64,000 bases of DNA from contig NZ_LIVZ01000001.1 of the NCBI RefSeq assembly GCF_001905845.1, forward strand, positions 1 through 64,000, written 5' to 3'. Made by a program: the position numbers and the translations under genes. This DNA comes from Streptomyces sp. TSRI0107. Lineage in GTDB: Bacteria; Actinomycetota; Actinomycetes; Streptomycetales; Streptomycetaceae. Shown here one piece after another: positions 54,079 to 63,776 of the stretch. Each line of letters begins with the position of its first letter. The first letter of the stretch is position 1. Below the pieces are notes generated by a model. That model was not told the origin of the DNA, did no database searches, and was given only the letters and a program-made list of their open reading frames with translations.

Positions 54079-57000
54079 AGCAGCGACGGCGCCCGGGACG
54101 CCGACACCTCCCGCGCCGCCCGCTCCAACGCGCTCGCCAGCAGGGCCAGATCCGTCGGCCCGTTGCCCAGCTCCCGCACCGGACGGCGGGCCGGCGGATC
54201 ACCCATGCGGTGCCACTCCAGCGGCACGACCGTCGGCCGCAGCGTCGCGGTGCGCGGGATACGTCCCGTGACCCGCCCGCCCTGGAACGGCGTGACCCGC
54301 CCGTTCGGCCCCGTCAGACCGCCCCGCCCGGGCGCCGGCTCGTCCGGGCCCGCCGCCGGGGCCTCCAGCACGATTCGCAGCCGGGCCCGCCGCGCCGCCT
54401 CCGACTCGGCCGTACGACCGCCCGGCCCGGCCGCCGCGACCAGATGAACGCCCAGCCGCTCGCCCTCCCGCGCCACCGCCTCCAGCGCCCGCACCACCGA
54501 CCCGGCCGCGGGCCGGCCGGGCGAGCCCAGGGCGGGCTGGAACAGCGCGTCCAGATCGTCCACGACCACCACCAGCCGCGGCAGCGGCGGCGGCGCCGCC
54601 TCGGCCGGGCGGCGCGCCCCGCCCGGCCGCAGCCGCAGCGTCGAACTCGGCGGCGCCTCCAGATCGCCCGTGGCGGCCTGCCCCGGCGCGGAGCGCTGCG
54701 TGACCATCCGGTCGCTCAGCTCCCGCCCCGTGTGCCACTCCGCGAAGTCCGAACGGCCCAGCAGCTCCGCCCGCCGCTTCAGCTCGGCGCTCAGCGACTG
54801 CGCGAACTCCCGCATCCGCACCGGGTCGTTGGCGGTCAGGTGGGTGGTGACATGGGGAACGTCCGTGCAGACCCGCAGTCCGTCGCCGTGCCCGGCGCCC
54901 GCGCCCACGCTGTCCCGGCCGTCCATCAGCACGATGCCGAGCCGGTCCGGACGCTCGGCGGACGCCAGCGAGGCGACGACCGCGCGCAGCAGCTCCGTAC
55001 GACCGCTGCCCGCCGGGCCCTCCACCAGCAGATGCGGGCCGTCGGCCACGAGGTCCGCGACGACCGGCCCGCGCGGTCCCGCGCCGAGCACCGCCCACGC
55101 CCGGCCGCCCAGCGACCGGGTGTCGTCGGCCGCGTCCGCCCAGCGGGCCATCAGCGACGCCGGGGTGGCCCGGGCCAGCCCCAGCTCGTCCAGCAGCCGG
55201 GCCGACTGCGGCAGCGGCGCGGACACCCGCGCCTGCCGCTCGGCGCCGACGCCGGAGCCGTCCGGCCGGAGCGGGGCCAGCGCCCGCGCGAACCTCTCCG
55301 CCCACGCGGGGGACACCGCGTCGACGGTGGCTATCGTGCCGTGGCCCACGGGCCCGCGCGCGGCCGTCCGCTCCGCGGGGGCCACCCGCAGCAACCGCAG
55401 TGCCGTGGCCACATCGCCGCTGAGCAGCGCCACCGCCCCGCACTCCCGGAACGTCGGCGCCACCGCGCAGGCCGCCTCGTACGTGTCCGTCACCGGCGAG
55501 GCGGGGGACGCGGGGTCCGTCTCGGCGAGACACACCACGTGGATCCCGGCCCGCGGCCCCTCCCCGGCCAGCCGCGCGATCGCGTCCCGCAGCCCGGCAC
55601 CACCGGGGTCACCGTCGACGACGACCACCGTGTACGGGCCCGGGAAACCAGGCTCGGGATCGTCCTGCAGGGCCCAGGAGGGGCGGTGGGGCGGGGTGCT
55701 GCCGGGTGTTGCCGGGGGCCGGCGGTCGGCGCCGGCGCCGGGGGCGGAGCCGGTGCCGGGTGCGGGGGAGGCTGGGGTGCCGCTGTGTGCTGCGGCGGGC
55801 TCGGTGGCGTTGCCCGCGGCGGTACCGGAACCCGGGTGCGAGCCGCTGTCGGCGGGTGCGGGCTGGACGCCGTGACCCGCGCCGGGCCCGCCGGTGCCGG
55901 TCGTGATGCCGGTGGGGCCCGTCGTGGGCTGGGACGCGGTCCCGTGGGCGGGGGCCGGGGACCGGAAGTCGGCGCCGGGGCCTGTGCCGGGGGCACTCGT
56001 CCGGGCCTGTGCTGCGGGGTCGGACGCCGTGCCGCCCGGCCGGCCCTGCGCCGCCGTGCCGCCCGGCCGGCCGTGTGCCGTCGCGTCGGGACCTGCGTTG
56101 CCGTGCGAGCCGTGCGCTGCCGCGCCGGAACCCGTGTCGCCGGGGCGGCCCTGTGTCACCGGGGCGGACGCCGTGGCGCCCGGTCGGCCCTGCGCTGCCG
56201 CGCTGGTGCCGGGGTAGCCCGGCCGGCCGTGTGCGGTTGTGTCGGGACCTGCGTTGCCGTGCGAGCCGTGCGCTGCCGGGCCGGAACCTGCGTCGCCGCG
56301 CCGACCGTGCGTCGCCGGGGTGGACTCTGAGCCGCCCGGCCGGTCCTGCGCTGGCGCGCCGGAACCCGCGCCGCCCGGCCGGCCGTGTCCCGCCGGGCCG
56401 GAACCTGAGTCGCCGGACCAGCCGTGTGCCGCCGCGCCGGGACCTGCGTTGCCGTGTGGGCCGTGCGCTGCCGGGCCGGAACCCGCGTCGCCGGGCCCAC
56501 CCTGTGCCGCCGCGTCGAACGCGTTGCCGCCCTGTCGGCCCTGCGCCGACGCGCCGGCGCCGGTGTAGCCCGGTCGCCCCTGCGCCGACGCGCCGGACCC
56601 CGCACCGCCCGGCCGGCCGTGTCCTGCCGGGTCGGCACCTGAGTCGCCAGACCAGCCGTGTGCTGCCGGGGCGGATGCCGTGTGGCCCGGTCGCCCCTGC
56701 GGCGACGCGCCGGAACCCGCGCCGCCCGGTCGGCCATACGCCGTCGCGCCAGACCCCGCGTCGCCGGGCCGACCCTGTGCCGCCGGGTCGAACCCGATGC
56801 CGCCCTGTCGGTCCTGCGCCGCCGCGCTTGCGCCGGTGTAGCCCGGTCGACCCTGTGCCGCCGGGCCGGAACCTGAGTCGCCGGGCCAGCCCTGAGCCGC
56901 CGGGCCGGAACCTGAGTCGCCGGGCCAGCCCTGTGCTGCCGGGCCGGAACCTGAGTCGCCGGGCCAGCCCTGTGCTGCCGGGCCGGAACCTGAGTCGCCG

Positions 57001-58886
57001 GGCCAGCCCTGAGCCGCCGGGCCGGAGCCCGAGTCGCCAGGTCGGCCCTGCGCCGCCGCGCCGTAACCCCCGCCACCCGGGCGGCCATACGCCCCCGCGC
57101 CGGAACCCGCGCCGCCCCCCTGGCCGTGCGCCCCCGCGCCGCCCGCCGTATCCCGCCCGGCCGCCCCGGCCGGAGTCATGTCGGCGGCCGTCGTGGTCGT
57201 GGGCCCGGTCGGCTGTGCGGCCGGTGCTGGCTGTGCCGTCGTTCGGGGGCCGCTCGTGCGGTCCGTGAGGTGGTCGTCCAGGCGGCGGAGCAGTTCGTCG
57301 GTGCGGGCGGCGGCCTGTTCGCGGTCGTAGGCGAGGAGGAGGCGGCAGTCCTGGCCGTGGCCGGGGCGCACCTGCGGGAGCCAGCCCAGCCAGGACCACT
57401 CGGTGGTGCGATCGGCGATCGAGCGGGAGCGGTCGGTGCTGATCAGCACGATCTCGAGAGTGCCGGGGGAGTGCAGCGCGGCGAGCTGCGCCAGCACCGC
57501 GCGGGCCAGCCCGGACAGCCGGGGGCGCGGCCCGGCCAGGCCCAGCGCACCCACCTCGCGCAGATCGGCGGTCACCGGCACGGCGGGCAGCAGCCCGGAG
57601 CCGTCGGGTGCCGCGCGGTCGGCCGTGCCGAGCCGCACGGTCAGTGCTTCCGGGTGTCCCGGCCCGCGTTCCCACAGCCGGGGGCCGGGGCCGAGCGCGG
57701 TGAGCAGCAGGGCCGCCGGGTCCGGCCAGGTCTCCGGCAGCCGGGGGCCCGCCGACAGCGCGGGCGCGGCTACGGCGGCCGTCTCGGCGTCGTACGTCTG
57801 CGGCCCGGGCGCCGGCTGCTCGCCCCGACCGCCGGCCAGCCGACGGGCCCACGCGCCGAGGCCGCCGCGTCGGCGAGGGGCGGCCGGTGTGCCGGCGGTG
57901 CCCGGTCGTGCCGGTTCCGGGACGGTCGGGCCGGCGGGGGTGCCGTGGAGGCCGCCGGTCATGCCTTGGCGCCCGTCGGTCATGCCCTGGCGCCCGCCGT
58001 GCGTGCCGCCGTCGGACGGCGGCTGTGCGGGCGGCACCAGCCGGGCGCCGGGCGAGCGTCCTCCGGTGCCCCGGTCGTCGGTCTGCGTGCGGTCATCGGT
58101 CCGCGTGCTTCGGTCCTCGATCCGCGGCGCCCCTGCCTGCCCCGGCACGACCGGGGGGCGCACGGCGTGCGCGGTGTCCCGGCCAGGCTGCCGCCCGTCG
58201 GCGGCGCCGTCCGCGGGGGCCGGGGACACCCGGACGAAGCCCTCTCCGTCCGGTGCCGTGGCCCGCCGTGCGCCCAGGCCCCCGGCGGGGGCGAGGCGCA
58301 GGGCCGATTCACCGAGCCGCAGCAGCGCGCCCGGCGCGAGCCGGACCGGGTGGGAGCCGACGCGGGAGCCGTCCAGGGTGGTGCCGTTGGTGGAGCCGAG
58401 GTCGGCGACGGTGACGCGGCCGTCGGCGTCGAGGGTCACCGCGCAGTGCAGCCGGGAGACGTCCGGGTCGTCGAGCGGGACGTCGGCGTCGGCGGAGCGG
58501 CCGATGTCGATCCGGCCGCCGTGCAGCAGATGCACGCCGCCCGCGTCGGGGCCGGCGACCACGTCGAGGCGGGCCGGGGCGTCGCCGACCTCGGGGTGCG
58601 GCTCGGGGTCGGCGGGGGCGCCGAGGGACAGCACCGCGCCGTCCACGAGCGGGGGCTCGCCGAGGGTGCAGCGGCGGTCGTCGAGGCGTTCCGCGCCGGC
58701 GTACAGCACGACCGGGCCGGGCTGGGCGGCGCCGTCGCCGGTGACCGCGGAGGCCAGTGCCGAGGCGACCGCGGAGAGGGCCGTGCCGGCGGGCGCGGTG
58801 ACCAGCAGGTCGCGGCTCGCGGCGCGGCCACGCGCCTCGGCCGAGGGCGGACCCAGCGGGTCTACGACGGTCAGCCGGATCTGCAT
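54075..58886 (-). CDS. FHA domain / FtsK-SpoIIIE-like protein with long repeat region
   Basis: 1603 aa. Order: ubiquitin-like start (MQIRLTVVDPLG); FHA domain (about 107-190; GRSADADVPLDD, RLHC, GSTNG), which binds phosphothreonine; Pro/Gly-rich linker; an EccC-like domain without a P-loop (GLAGPRPRLSGLARAVLAQLAALHSP, then WSWLGWLPQVRPGHG); 29 tandem 13-residue repeats; a C-terminal FtsK-like ATPase. The P-loop is GPAGSGRTEL, with Arg1296 where Lys is expected, so ATP hydrolysis may be altered. It resembles membrane-free relatives of type VII secretion ATPases, but no WXG100 gene is nearby. The stop codon is the edge of the mobile element. It is divergent from two Ser/Thr kinases. Confidence 0.85.
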   Translation of the reverse strand: MQIRLTVVDPLGPPSAEARGRAASRDLLVTAPAGTALSAVASALASAVTGDGAAQPGPVVLYAGAERLDDRRCTLGEPPLVDGAVLSLGAPADPEPHPEVGDAPARLDVVAGPDAGGVHLLHGGRIDIGRSADADVPLDDPDVSRLHCAVTLDADGRVTVADLGSTNGTTLDGSRVGSHPVRLAPGALLRLGESALRLAPAGGLGARRATAPDGEGFVRVSPAPADGAADGRQPGRDTAHAVRPPVVPGQAGAPRIEDRSTRTDDRTQTDDRGTGGRSPGARLVPPAQPPSDGGTHGGRQGMTDGRQGMTGGLHGTPAGPTVPEPARPGTAGTPAAPRRRGGLGAWARRLAGGRGEQPAPGPQTYDAETAAVAAPALSAGPRLPETWPDPAALLLTALGPGPRLWERGPGHPEALTVRLGTADRAAPDGSGLLPAVPVTADLREVGALGLAGPRPRLSGLARAVLAQLAALHSPGTLEIVLISTDRSRSIADRTTEWSWLGWLPQVRPGHGQDCRLLLAYDREQAAARTDELLRRLDDHLTDRTSGPRTTAQPAPAAQPTGPTTTTAADMTPAGAAGRDTAGGAGAHGQGGGAGSGAGAYGRPGGGGYGAAAQGRPGDSGSGPAAQGWPGDSGSGPAAQGWPGDSGSGPAAQGWPGDSGSGPAAQGWPGDSGSGPAAQGRPGYTGASAAAQDRQGGIGFDPAAQGRPGDAGSGATAYGRPGGAGSGASPQGRPGHTASAPAAHGWSGDSGADPAGHGRPGGAGSGASAQGRPGYTGAGASAQGRQGGNAFDAAAQGGPGDAGSGPAAHGPHGNAGPGAAAHGWSGDSGSGPAGHGRPGGAGSGAPAQDRPGGSESTPATHGRRGDAGSGPAAHGSHGNAGPDTTAHGRPGYPGTSAAAQGRPGATASAPVTQGRPGDTGSGAAAHGSHGNAGPDATAHGRPGGTAAQGRPGGTASDPAAQARTSAPGTGPGADFRSPAPAHGTASQPTTGPTGITTGTGGPGAGHGVQPAPADSGSHPGSGTAAGNATEPAAAHSGTPASPAPGTGSAPGAGADRRPPATPGSTPPHRPSWALQDDPEPGFPGPYTVVVVDGDPGGAGLRDAIARLAGEGPRAGIHVVCLAETDPASPASPVTDTYEAACAVAPTFRECGAVALLSGDVATALRLLRVAPAERTAARGPVGHGTIATVDAVSPAWAERFARALAPLRPDGSGVGAERQARVSAPLPQSARLLDELGLARATPASLMARWADAADDTRSLGGRAWAVLGAGPRGPVVADLVADGPHLLVEGPAGSGRTELLRAVVASLASAERPDRLGIVLMDGRDSVGAGAGHGDGLRVCTDVPHVTTHLTANDPVRMREFAQSLSAELKRRAELLGRSDFAEWHTGRELSDRMVTQRSAPGQAATGDLEAPPSSTLRLRPGGARRPAEAAPPPLPRLVVVVDDLDALFQPALGSPGRPAAGSVVRALEAVAREGERLGVHLVAAAGPGGRTAESEAARRARLRIVLEAPAAGPDEPAPGRGGLTGPNGRVTPFQGGRVTGRIPRTATLRPTVVPLEWHRMGDPPARRPVRELGNGPTDLALLASALERAAREVSASRAPSLL
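56007..57125 (-). repeat. 29 tandem 39-bp coding repeats
   Basis: 1119 bp, exactly 373 codons: 28 units of 13 residues plus one of 9. The consensus is GRPGDSGSGPAAQ. Units 3-7 (near 56864-57060) are almost identical at the DNA level, which suggests recent expansion; the others have diverged. One unit (GRPGGTAAQ) lacks 12 bp. The repeat is rich in Gly, Ala, Ser and Pro with no Cys or Lys, so it is probably a disordered linker. All other frames across it are also open, which produces spurious ORFs. Confidence 0.95.
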
Positions 58887-59254
58887 CGCCGTCAGCGGTC
58901 CCTTCTGCGCGGGCGCGGAGGGGCGACCCCCCAGGAGCGCACGAGCACGTCGGCCAGTACTGCACGCATCCTCGCACCTGTCACCGGCCGCGCGCCCGCC
59001 GCTCCGGCAGAAGTGATCTTGATTGGTCGGCTCTGCCCGCAAAAGTGCCTGCCCAAAGCGTTGCCGCCGACCGGTTGAGATCGGTCACGCCCGCTTTCGG
59101 CAACCTTGGGACCGGGGTGAGCGTCTTTCCTTCGAACGCGGGCGGGGGTGTGTACGTAGCACCCACAGAAAGAGGACAGCCCGGTCCCGCACACCCGGCA
59201 CTACAGTGGTTCGGAACGACAAGCAGGCAAGGCAAGCAACAGGGAGCGCGTGAC
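58887..59254. other. Divergent intergenic region, FHA protein and kinase
   Basis: 368 bp that must hold promoters for both genes. It includes AT-richer patches near 59010-59050 and 59160-59240, but no promoter that I would defend. A frame open in phase with the kinase runs back to 59045; its composition is unlike the kinase, and the GTG at 59255 with GGGAG upstream is a better start. Confidence 0.4.
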
Positions 59255-60991
59255 GTGCGGCCAGTCGGCAGCAAGTACCTGCTCGAGGAGCCGCTCGGAC
59301 GCGGCGCCACGGGCACCGTCTGGCGAGCCCGCCAGCGGGAGACCGCGGGTGCCGAGGCGGCCGTACCCGGACAGCCCGGCGAGACCGTCGCCATCAAGGT
59401 CCTCAAGGAGGAGCTGGCGAACGACGCCGACGTCGTGATGCGCTTCCTCCGGGAGCGCTCCGTGCTGCTCCGGCTGACCCACCCGAACATCGTCCGGGTG
59501 CGCGACCTGGTCGTGGAGGGCGATCTCCTCGCCCTGGTCATGGATCTCGTCGAGGGTCCGGACCTGCACCGCTACCTGCGCGAGAACGGCCCCTTCACCC
59601 CGGTCGCCGCGGCCCTGCTCACCGCGCAGATCGCCGACGCGCTGGCCGCCAGTCACGCCGACGGCGTAGTGCACCGCGACCTGAAGCCGGCGAACGTCCT
59701 GCTCAAGCAGGACGGCGGCCAGATGCACCCGCTGCTGACCGACTTCGGCATCGCCCGCCTCGCCGACTCGCCCGGCCTGACCCGCACCCACGAGTTCGTC
59801 GGCACGCCCGCGTACGTCGCGCCGGAGTCCGCCGAGGGCCGCCCGCAGACCTCCGCCGTCGACATCTACGGCGCCGGCATCCTGCTGTACGAGCTGGTCA
59901 CCGGCCGCCCGCCGTTCGCCGGCAGCTCCGCCCTGGAGGTGCTGCACCAGCACCTGAGCGCCGAGCCGCGCCGCCCCTCCACCGTCCCCGAACCGCTGTG
60001 GACGGTCATAGAGCGCTGTCTGCGCAAGAACCCGGACGAGAGGCCGAGCGCCGAGAACCTCGCGCGCGGCCTGCGGGTCGTCGCCGAGGGCGTCGGCGTG
60101 CACGCGAACTCCGCGCAGATCGCCGCCGCCGAGAACGTGGGCGCCCTGCTCGCCCCGGACCCGGCGCCCGCCGCCGTCCCCGGCTCCCCGGGCGCGGCCG
60201 ACCCGACGCAGGTGCTGCCGCACGGCTCCGCGCCGGGCGCGTACGACCCGAACGGCGCGACCAGCGTCCTCCCGCACACCGGCGGCCCGGCCGGCGCCGC
60301 CGACCCCACCGCCGTACTCCCGAACACCGGGGCCGCCGACCCGACGGCCGTGCTGCCGCCGGTGCCCCCGAACCAGCCCGGACAGCACGGCCAGGACCCC
60401 GGCCGGCAGGGCGAGCACCCCTGGCAGAACCAGCTGCGCGCCGCGCGGGACCGCAACGAGCAGACGCAGGTCCAGTACCTCGACCCCAGCCAGGACCCGC
60501 TGCGCCGCCGCCCCCAGCGGCAGGTGGCCCGCCCGCAGCAGCAGCCCCAGCAGCCTCAGCGGCCCCAGCCCCAGCAGCGCCCGCAGCCCCGGCGCCAGCA
60601 GGGCCCGCCGCCCGGCTACGGCTACCCGCAGCAGCAGCACCAGCCGCAGCAGTACGCACCGCAGCAGCAGCCCCAGCGGTACGCGCCGCCCGCCCCGCCG
60701 CAGCCGCAGCAGCCCACGCGGGAGCCGAGACAGCCGCGGCAGCGCAGCGCCAACCCGATGCGCATCCCCGGTCTGGGCTGCCTCAAGGGCTGCCTGTTCA
60801 CGATCGTCATCCTGTTCGTGGCCGGCTGGCTGGTCTGGGAGCTGAGCCCGCTCCAGGAGTGGATCGGCACCGGCAAGGGCTACTGGGACCAGCTCACGGA
60901 CTGGGTGGGCACGGTGACCGGATGGATCAGCGACCTCGGCGGCGGATCGGACGGCGGCGGATCCGGCGGCGGGGGCGGCTCGACGCAGTAG
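59255..60991 (+). CDS. PknB-type Ser/Thr protein kinase with T-x-V-L-P repeats
   Basis: 578 aa. Kinase domain (about residues 7-270): Gly loop LGRGATGTVW, VAIKVLKEE (catalytic Lys), HRDLKPANVLL (catalytic Asp), TDFGIARL (DFG) and GTPAYVAPES. A 14-residue insert (ETAGAEAAVPGQPG) lies between the Gly loop and the Lys. The linker has four T-x-V-L-P motifs at Thr318, Thr336, Thr352 and Thr364, then a Gln/Pro-rich stretch (about 400-495). One membrane span (about 515-532) is followed by a short Gly-rich outside tail, with no PASTA domain. GTG start. Probably paired with the divergent FHA protein. Confidence 0.92.
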   Translation: MRPVGSKYLLEEPLGRGATGTVWRARQRETAGAEAAVPGQPGETVAIKVLKEELANDADVVMRFLRERSVLLRLTHPNIVRVRDLVVEGDLLALVMDLVEGPDLHRYLRENGPFTPVAAALLTAQIADALAASHADGVVHRDLKPANVLLKQDGGQMHPLLTDFGIARLADSPGLTRTHEFVGTPAYVAPESAEGRPQTSAVDIYGAGILLYELVTGRPPFAGSSALEVLHQHLSAEPRRPSTVPEPLWTVIERCLRKNPDERPSAENLARGLRVVAEGVGVHANSAQIAAAENVGALLAPDPAPAAVPGSPGAADPTQVLPHGSAPGAYDPNGATSVLPHTGGPAGAADPTAVLPNTGAADPTAVLPPVPPNQPGQHGQDPGRQGEHPWQNQLRAARDRNEQTQVQYLDPSQDPLRRRPQRQVARPQQQPQQPQRPQPQQRPQPRRQQGPPPGYGYPQQQHQPQQYAPQQQPQRYAPPAPPQPQQPTREPRQPRQRSANPMRIPGLGCLKGCLFTIVILFVAGWLVWELSPLQEWIGTGKGYWDQLTDWVGTVTGWISDLGGGSDGGGSGGGGGSTQ

Positions 60992-61144
60992 CGCTCCACG
61001 GCGGCGGGACCCTCGGGCGGCGAGTCCGTCAGGCGGCGAGTCTGTCGCTTTGTCGACACCCGGGGGGTGATTTCGGCCTCCCCGGTGAACGTCGGCTCGC
61101 CGGACGCGTAGTTTTAGCGACAACACGCGTCTGTAGGAGCAGTC

Positions 61145-62389
61145 TTGGCACGGAAGATCGGCAGCCGGTACACCGCGAACCAGATCCTGGGACGGGGCAG
61201 CGCCGGCACGGTGTGGCTGGGCGAGGGGCCTGAGGGCCCCGTCGCCATCAAGCTGCTGCGCGAGGATCTGGCGTCCGACCAGGAACTCGTCGGACGCTTC
61301 GTCCAGGAGCGCACCGCCCTGCTCGGGCTCGAGCACCCGAACGTGGTCTCCGTCCGCGACCTGGTCGTCGACGGCAACGACCTCGCGCTCGTCATGGACC
61401 TGGTCCGCGGCACCGACCTGCGCACCCGGCTGGAACGGGAGCGGCGGCTCGCCCCCGAGGCGGCCGTCGCGATCGTCGCCGACGTCGCCGACGGGCTCGC
61501 CGCGGCCCACGCCGCCGGGGTCGTGCACCGGGACGTCAAGCCCGAGAACGTCCTGCTGGACATGCAGGGCCCGCTCGGACCCGGCGGCTCGCACCGCGCC
61601 CTGCTCACCGACTTCGGCGTCGCCAAGCTGATCGACACCCCGCAGCGGACCCGCGCGACCAAGGTCATCGGCACCCCGGACTACCTGGCGCCCGAGATCG
61701 TCGAAGGCCTCCCCCCGCGGGCGTCCGTCGACATCTACGCCCTCGCCACGGTCCTCTACGAGCTGCTGGCCGGCTTCACGCCCTTCGGCGGCGGACACCC
61801 GGGCGCCGTGCTGCGCCGCCACGTCACCGAGACCGTCGTCCCGCTCCCCGGCATCCCCGACGAGCTGTGGCAGCTGATCGTGCAGTGCCTCGCCAAGGCC
61901 CCCGCCTCCCGGCTGCGCGCCTCCGAGCTGGCCGCCCGGCTGCGGGAGCAGCTGCCGACGCTGGCCGGAATGCCGCCGCTGGACGTGGACGAGCCGGACG
62001 CCGACGCCGCCGAACCCGCCGACGACGCCCCGCGGCCCCAGCAGGGCACCCCGGCGCCCCCGGCCCGGGAACGCCGGGGCGCGGTCTCGCTGGTCCCCGG
62101 CGCCAAGCCGGACTCCAACCGGGACACCCACACCTCGATGCGCGTCCCCGCCCCCGACGAGCTGGCCGGCGGCGCCCACGGCACGGCCCGCGCGCCCCGC
62201 GCCTCCGGCGCCCCCCGTCCCGGCTCGGCCCGCAACCGCGCCGCCACCCGGCGCCGCCGCATCACCCTCGGTGCCGCCGCGGTGGTCCTGGCCGCGGCGG
62301 TCGGCACCGGCGCCTGGCTGGCCGCGTCGGGCGACGACGAGGGGGCGGCACCGCAGGACACCAGGAACTCGGCACCGGACACGCCCTGA
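61145..62389 (+). CDS. PknB-type Ser/Thr protein kinase
   Basis: 414 aa. Complete kinase domain (about residues 9-265): LGRGSAGTVWLGE, VAIKLLRED, HRDVKPENVLL, TDFGVAKL, GTPDYLAPEI. A Pro/Ala/Arg-rich linker leads to one membrane span (about 373-395, ITLGAAAVVLAAAVGTGAWLA) and a 20-residue outside tail without a sensor domain. TTG start with TAGGAG 6 nt upstream. It is a paralogue of the preceding kinase but lacks that kinase's T-x-V-L-P motifs and Gln-rich tail. It lies 153 bp downstream of it and may be cotranscribed. Confidence 0.93.
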   Translation: MARKIGSRYTANQILGRGSAGTVWLGEGPEGPVAIKLLREDLASDQELVGRFVQERTALLGLEHPNVVSVRDLVVDGNDLALVMDLVRGTDLRTRLERERRLAPEAAVAIVADVADGLAAAHAAGVVHRDVKPENVLLDMQGPLGPGGSHRALLTDFGVAKLIDTPQRTRATKVIGTPDYLAPEIVEGLPPRASVDIYALATVLYELLAGFTPFGGGHPGAVLRRHVTETVVPLPGIPDELWQLIVQCLAKAPASRLRASELAARLREQLPTLAGMPPLDVDEPDADAAEPADDAPRPQQGTPAPPARERRGAVSLVPGAKPDSNRDTHTSMRVPAPDELAGGAHGTARAPRASGAPRPGSARNRAATRRRRITLGAAAVVLAAAVGTGAWLAASGDDEGAAPQDTRNSAPDTP

Positions 62390-62461
62390 CGCCCCCTGGC
62401 CTGCCGGGCGGGGCCGCGCCGCCCGGCGCCGAGCGCTCGACAGAGCCGTTACGCTGGATGC

Positions 62462-63568
62462 GTGGCAGTCGTCGATGTATCCGAAGAGCTCAAGTCCCTC
62501 TCCTCGACCATGGAGTCGATCGAGGCCGTTCTGGACCTCGACAAGCTGAGGGCAGACATCGCCGTGCTCGAGGAGCAGGCGGCCGCGCCGTCCCTGTGGG
62601 ACAACCCGGACGAGGCGCAGAAGATCACCAGCAAGCTCTCCCACCTCCAGGCGGAGGTGAGGAAGGCCGAGGCCCTGCGCTCGCGGATCGACGATCTTGC
62701 CGTGCTCTTCGAGATGGCCGAGGAGGAGGACGACCCGGACACCCGTGCCGAGGCCGAGTCCGAGCTCGCCGCCGTCAGGAAGGCGCTGGACGAGATGGAG
62801 GTGCGCACCCTCCTCTCCGGCGAGTACGACTCCCGTGAGGCGCTCGTCAACATCCGCGCCGAGGCCGGCGGTGTCGACGCCGCGGACTTCGCGGAGAAGC
62901 TGCAGCGCATGTACCTGCGCTGGGCCGAGCAGCGCGGCTACAAGACGGAGCTCATCGAGACGTCCTACGCGGAGGAGGCCGGCATCAAGTCGACCACCTT
63001 CTCCGTGCAGGCCCCCTACGCCTACGGCACCCTCTCCGTCGAGCAGGGCACCCACCGCCTGGTGCGCATCTCGCCCTTCGACAACCAGGGCCGGCGCCAG
63101 ACCTCCTTCGCCGGTGTCGAGGTGCTTCCCGTCGTCGAGCAGTCCGACCACGTCGAGATCGACGAGTCCGACCTGCGCATCGACGTCTACCGGTCCTCCG
63201 GGCCCGGCGGCCAGGGCGTGAACACCACCGACTCCGCGGTGCGCATCACGCACCTCCCGACCGGCATCGTCGTCTCCTGCCAGAACGAGCGGTCGCAGAT
63301 CCAGAACAAGGCCACCGCCATGAACGTCCTCCAGGCCAAGCTGCTGGAGCGGCGCCGCCAGGAGGAGCAGGCCAAGATGGACGCCCTCAAGGGCGACGGC
63401 GGCAACTCCTGGGGCAACCAGATGCGTTCGTACGTCCTCCACCCGTACCAGATGGTCAAGGACCTGCGGACCGAGCACGAGGTCGGCAACCCCGAGGCCG
63501 TCTTCAACGGTGAGATCGACGGTTTCCTGGAAGCCGGTATTCGCTGGCGCAAGCAGCAAGAGAAGTAA
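62462..63568 (+). CDS. prfB: Peptide chain release factor 2
   Basis: 368 aa. Recognises UGA/UAA and triggers peptide release. Markers: the SPF codon-recognition motif in [18 protein letters not shown], the catalytic GGQ (residues 249-251; Gln is the methylated residue) in [17 protein letters not shown], and [11 protein letters not shown]. The gene is one continuous frame: the programmed +1 frameshift that controls prfB in E. coli and many other bacteria is absent. GTG start; the ribosome site is weak. Strong terminator downstream. Confidence 0.97.
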   Translation: MAVVDVSEELKSLSSTMESIEAVLDLDKLRADIAVLEEQAAAPSLWDNPDEAQKITSKLSHLQAEVRKAEALRSRIDDLAVLFEMAEEEDDPDTRAEAESELAAVRKALDEMEVRTLLSGEYDSREALVNIRAEAGGVDAADFAEKLQRMYLRWAEQRGYKTELIETSYAEEAGIKSTTFSVQAPYAYGTLSVEQGTHRLVRISPFDNQGRRQTSFAGVEVLPVVEQSDHVEIDESDLRIDVYRSSGPGGQGVNTTDSAVRITHLPTGIVVSCQNERSQIQNKATAMNVLQAKLLERRRQEEQAKMDALKGDGGNSWGNQMRSYVLHPYQMVKDLRTEHEVGNPEAVFNGEIDGFLEAGIRWRKQQEK

Positions 63569-63583
63569 GTTTGTCGACAAAGT

Positions 63584-63616
63584 CAACCGCCCCTGAACCA
63601 GGGGCGGTTGCTGTTT
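63584..63616 (+). terminator. Terminator after prfB
   Basis: Perfect 10-bp stem CAACCGCCCC (63584-63593) with GGGGCGGTTG (63601-63610), 7-nt loop, then CTGTTT. Confidence 0.9.
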
Positions 63617-63694
63617 GTCCGGGTTTTACATCACACTCACAGTCTCCAGAGCCGACAAAGCGCGGTACATAAGGACATTGCGCGCGCAACGGCC

Positions 63695-63723
63695 TTGACG
63701 TTGCTTTGAAAAATCGGAAGGCT
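63695..63723 (+). promoter_or_regulatory. Candidate housekeeping promoter for the secreted protein
   Basis: -35 TTGACG (63695-63700), 17 bp, -10 AAGGCT (63718-63723; compare TAGGCT common in Streptomyces). It lies 130 bp before the ATG of the secreted protein and about 54 bp before the upstream ORF. Confidence 0.5.
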
Positions 63724-63776
63724 GAAGCGCGGCATGCGTACTTCTGGGGCGCATGTGAACCGGGGGGATTGAGTAA

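Noticed and set aside
55609..57852. Long alternative frames in the repeat region of the FHA/FtsK gene
   Set aside because: The 39-bp repeat unit is a multiple of three, so an open frame in one unit stays open in all; the frame used continues into recognised domains at both ends.
54075..58886. A type VII (ESX) secretion locus
   Set aside because: The FHA/FtsK protein resembles EccC, but no WXG100, EccB, EccD, EccE or mycosin gene is present in the window.
62462..62560. Programmed frameshift in prfB
   Set aside because: The gene is a single uninterrupted frame with no in-frame stop or slippery site near codon 25.
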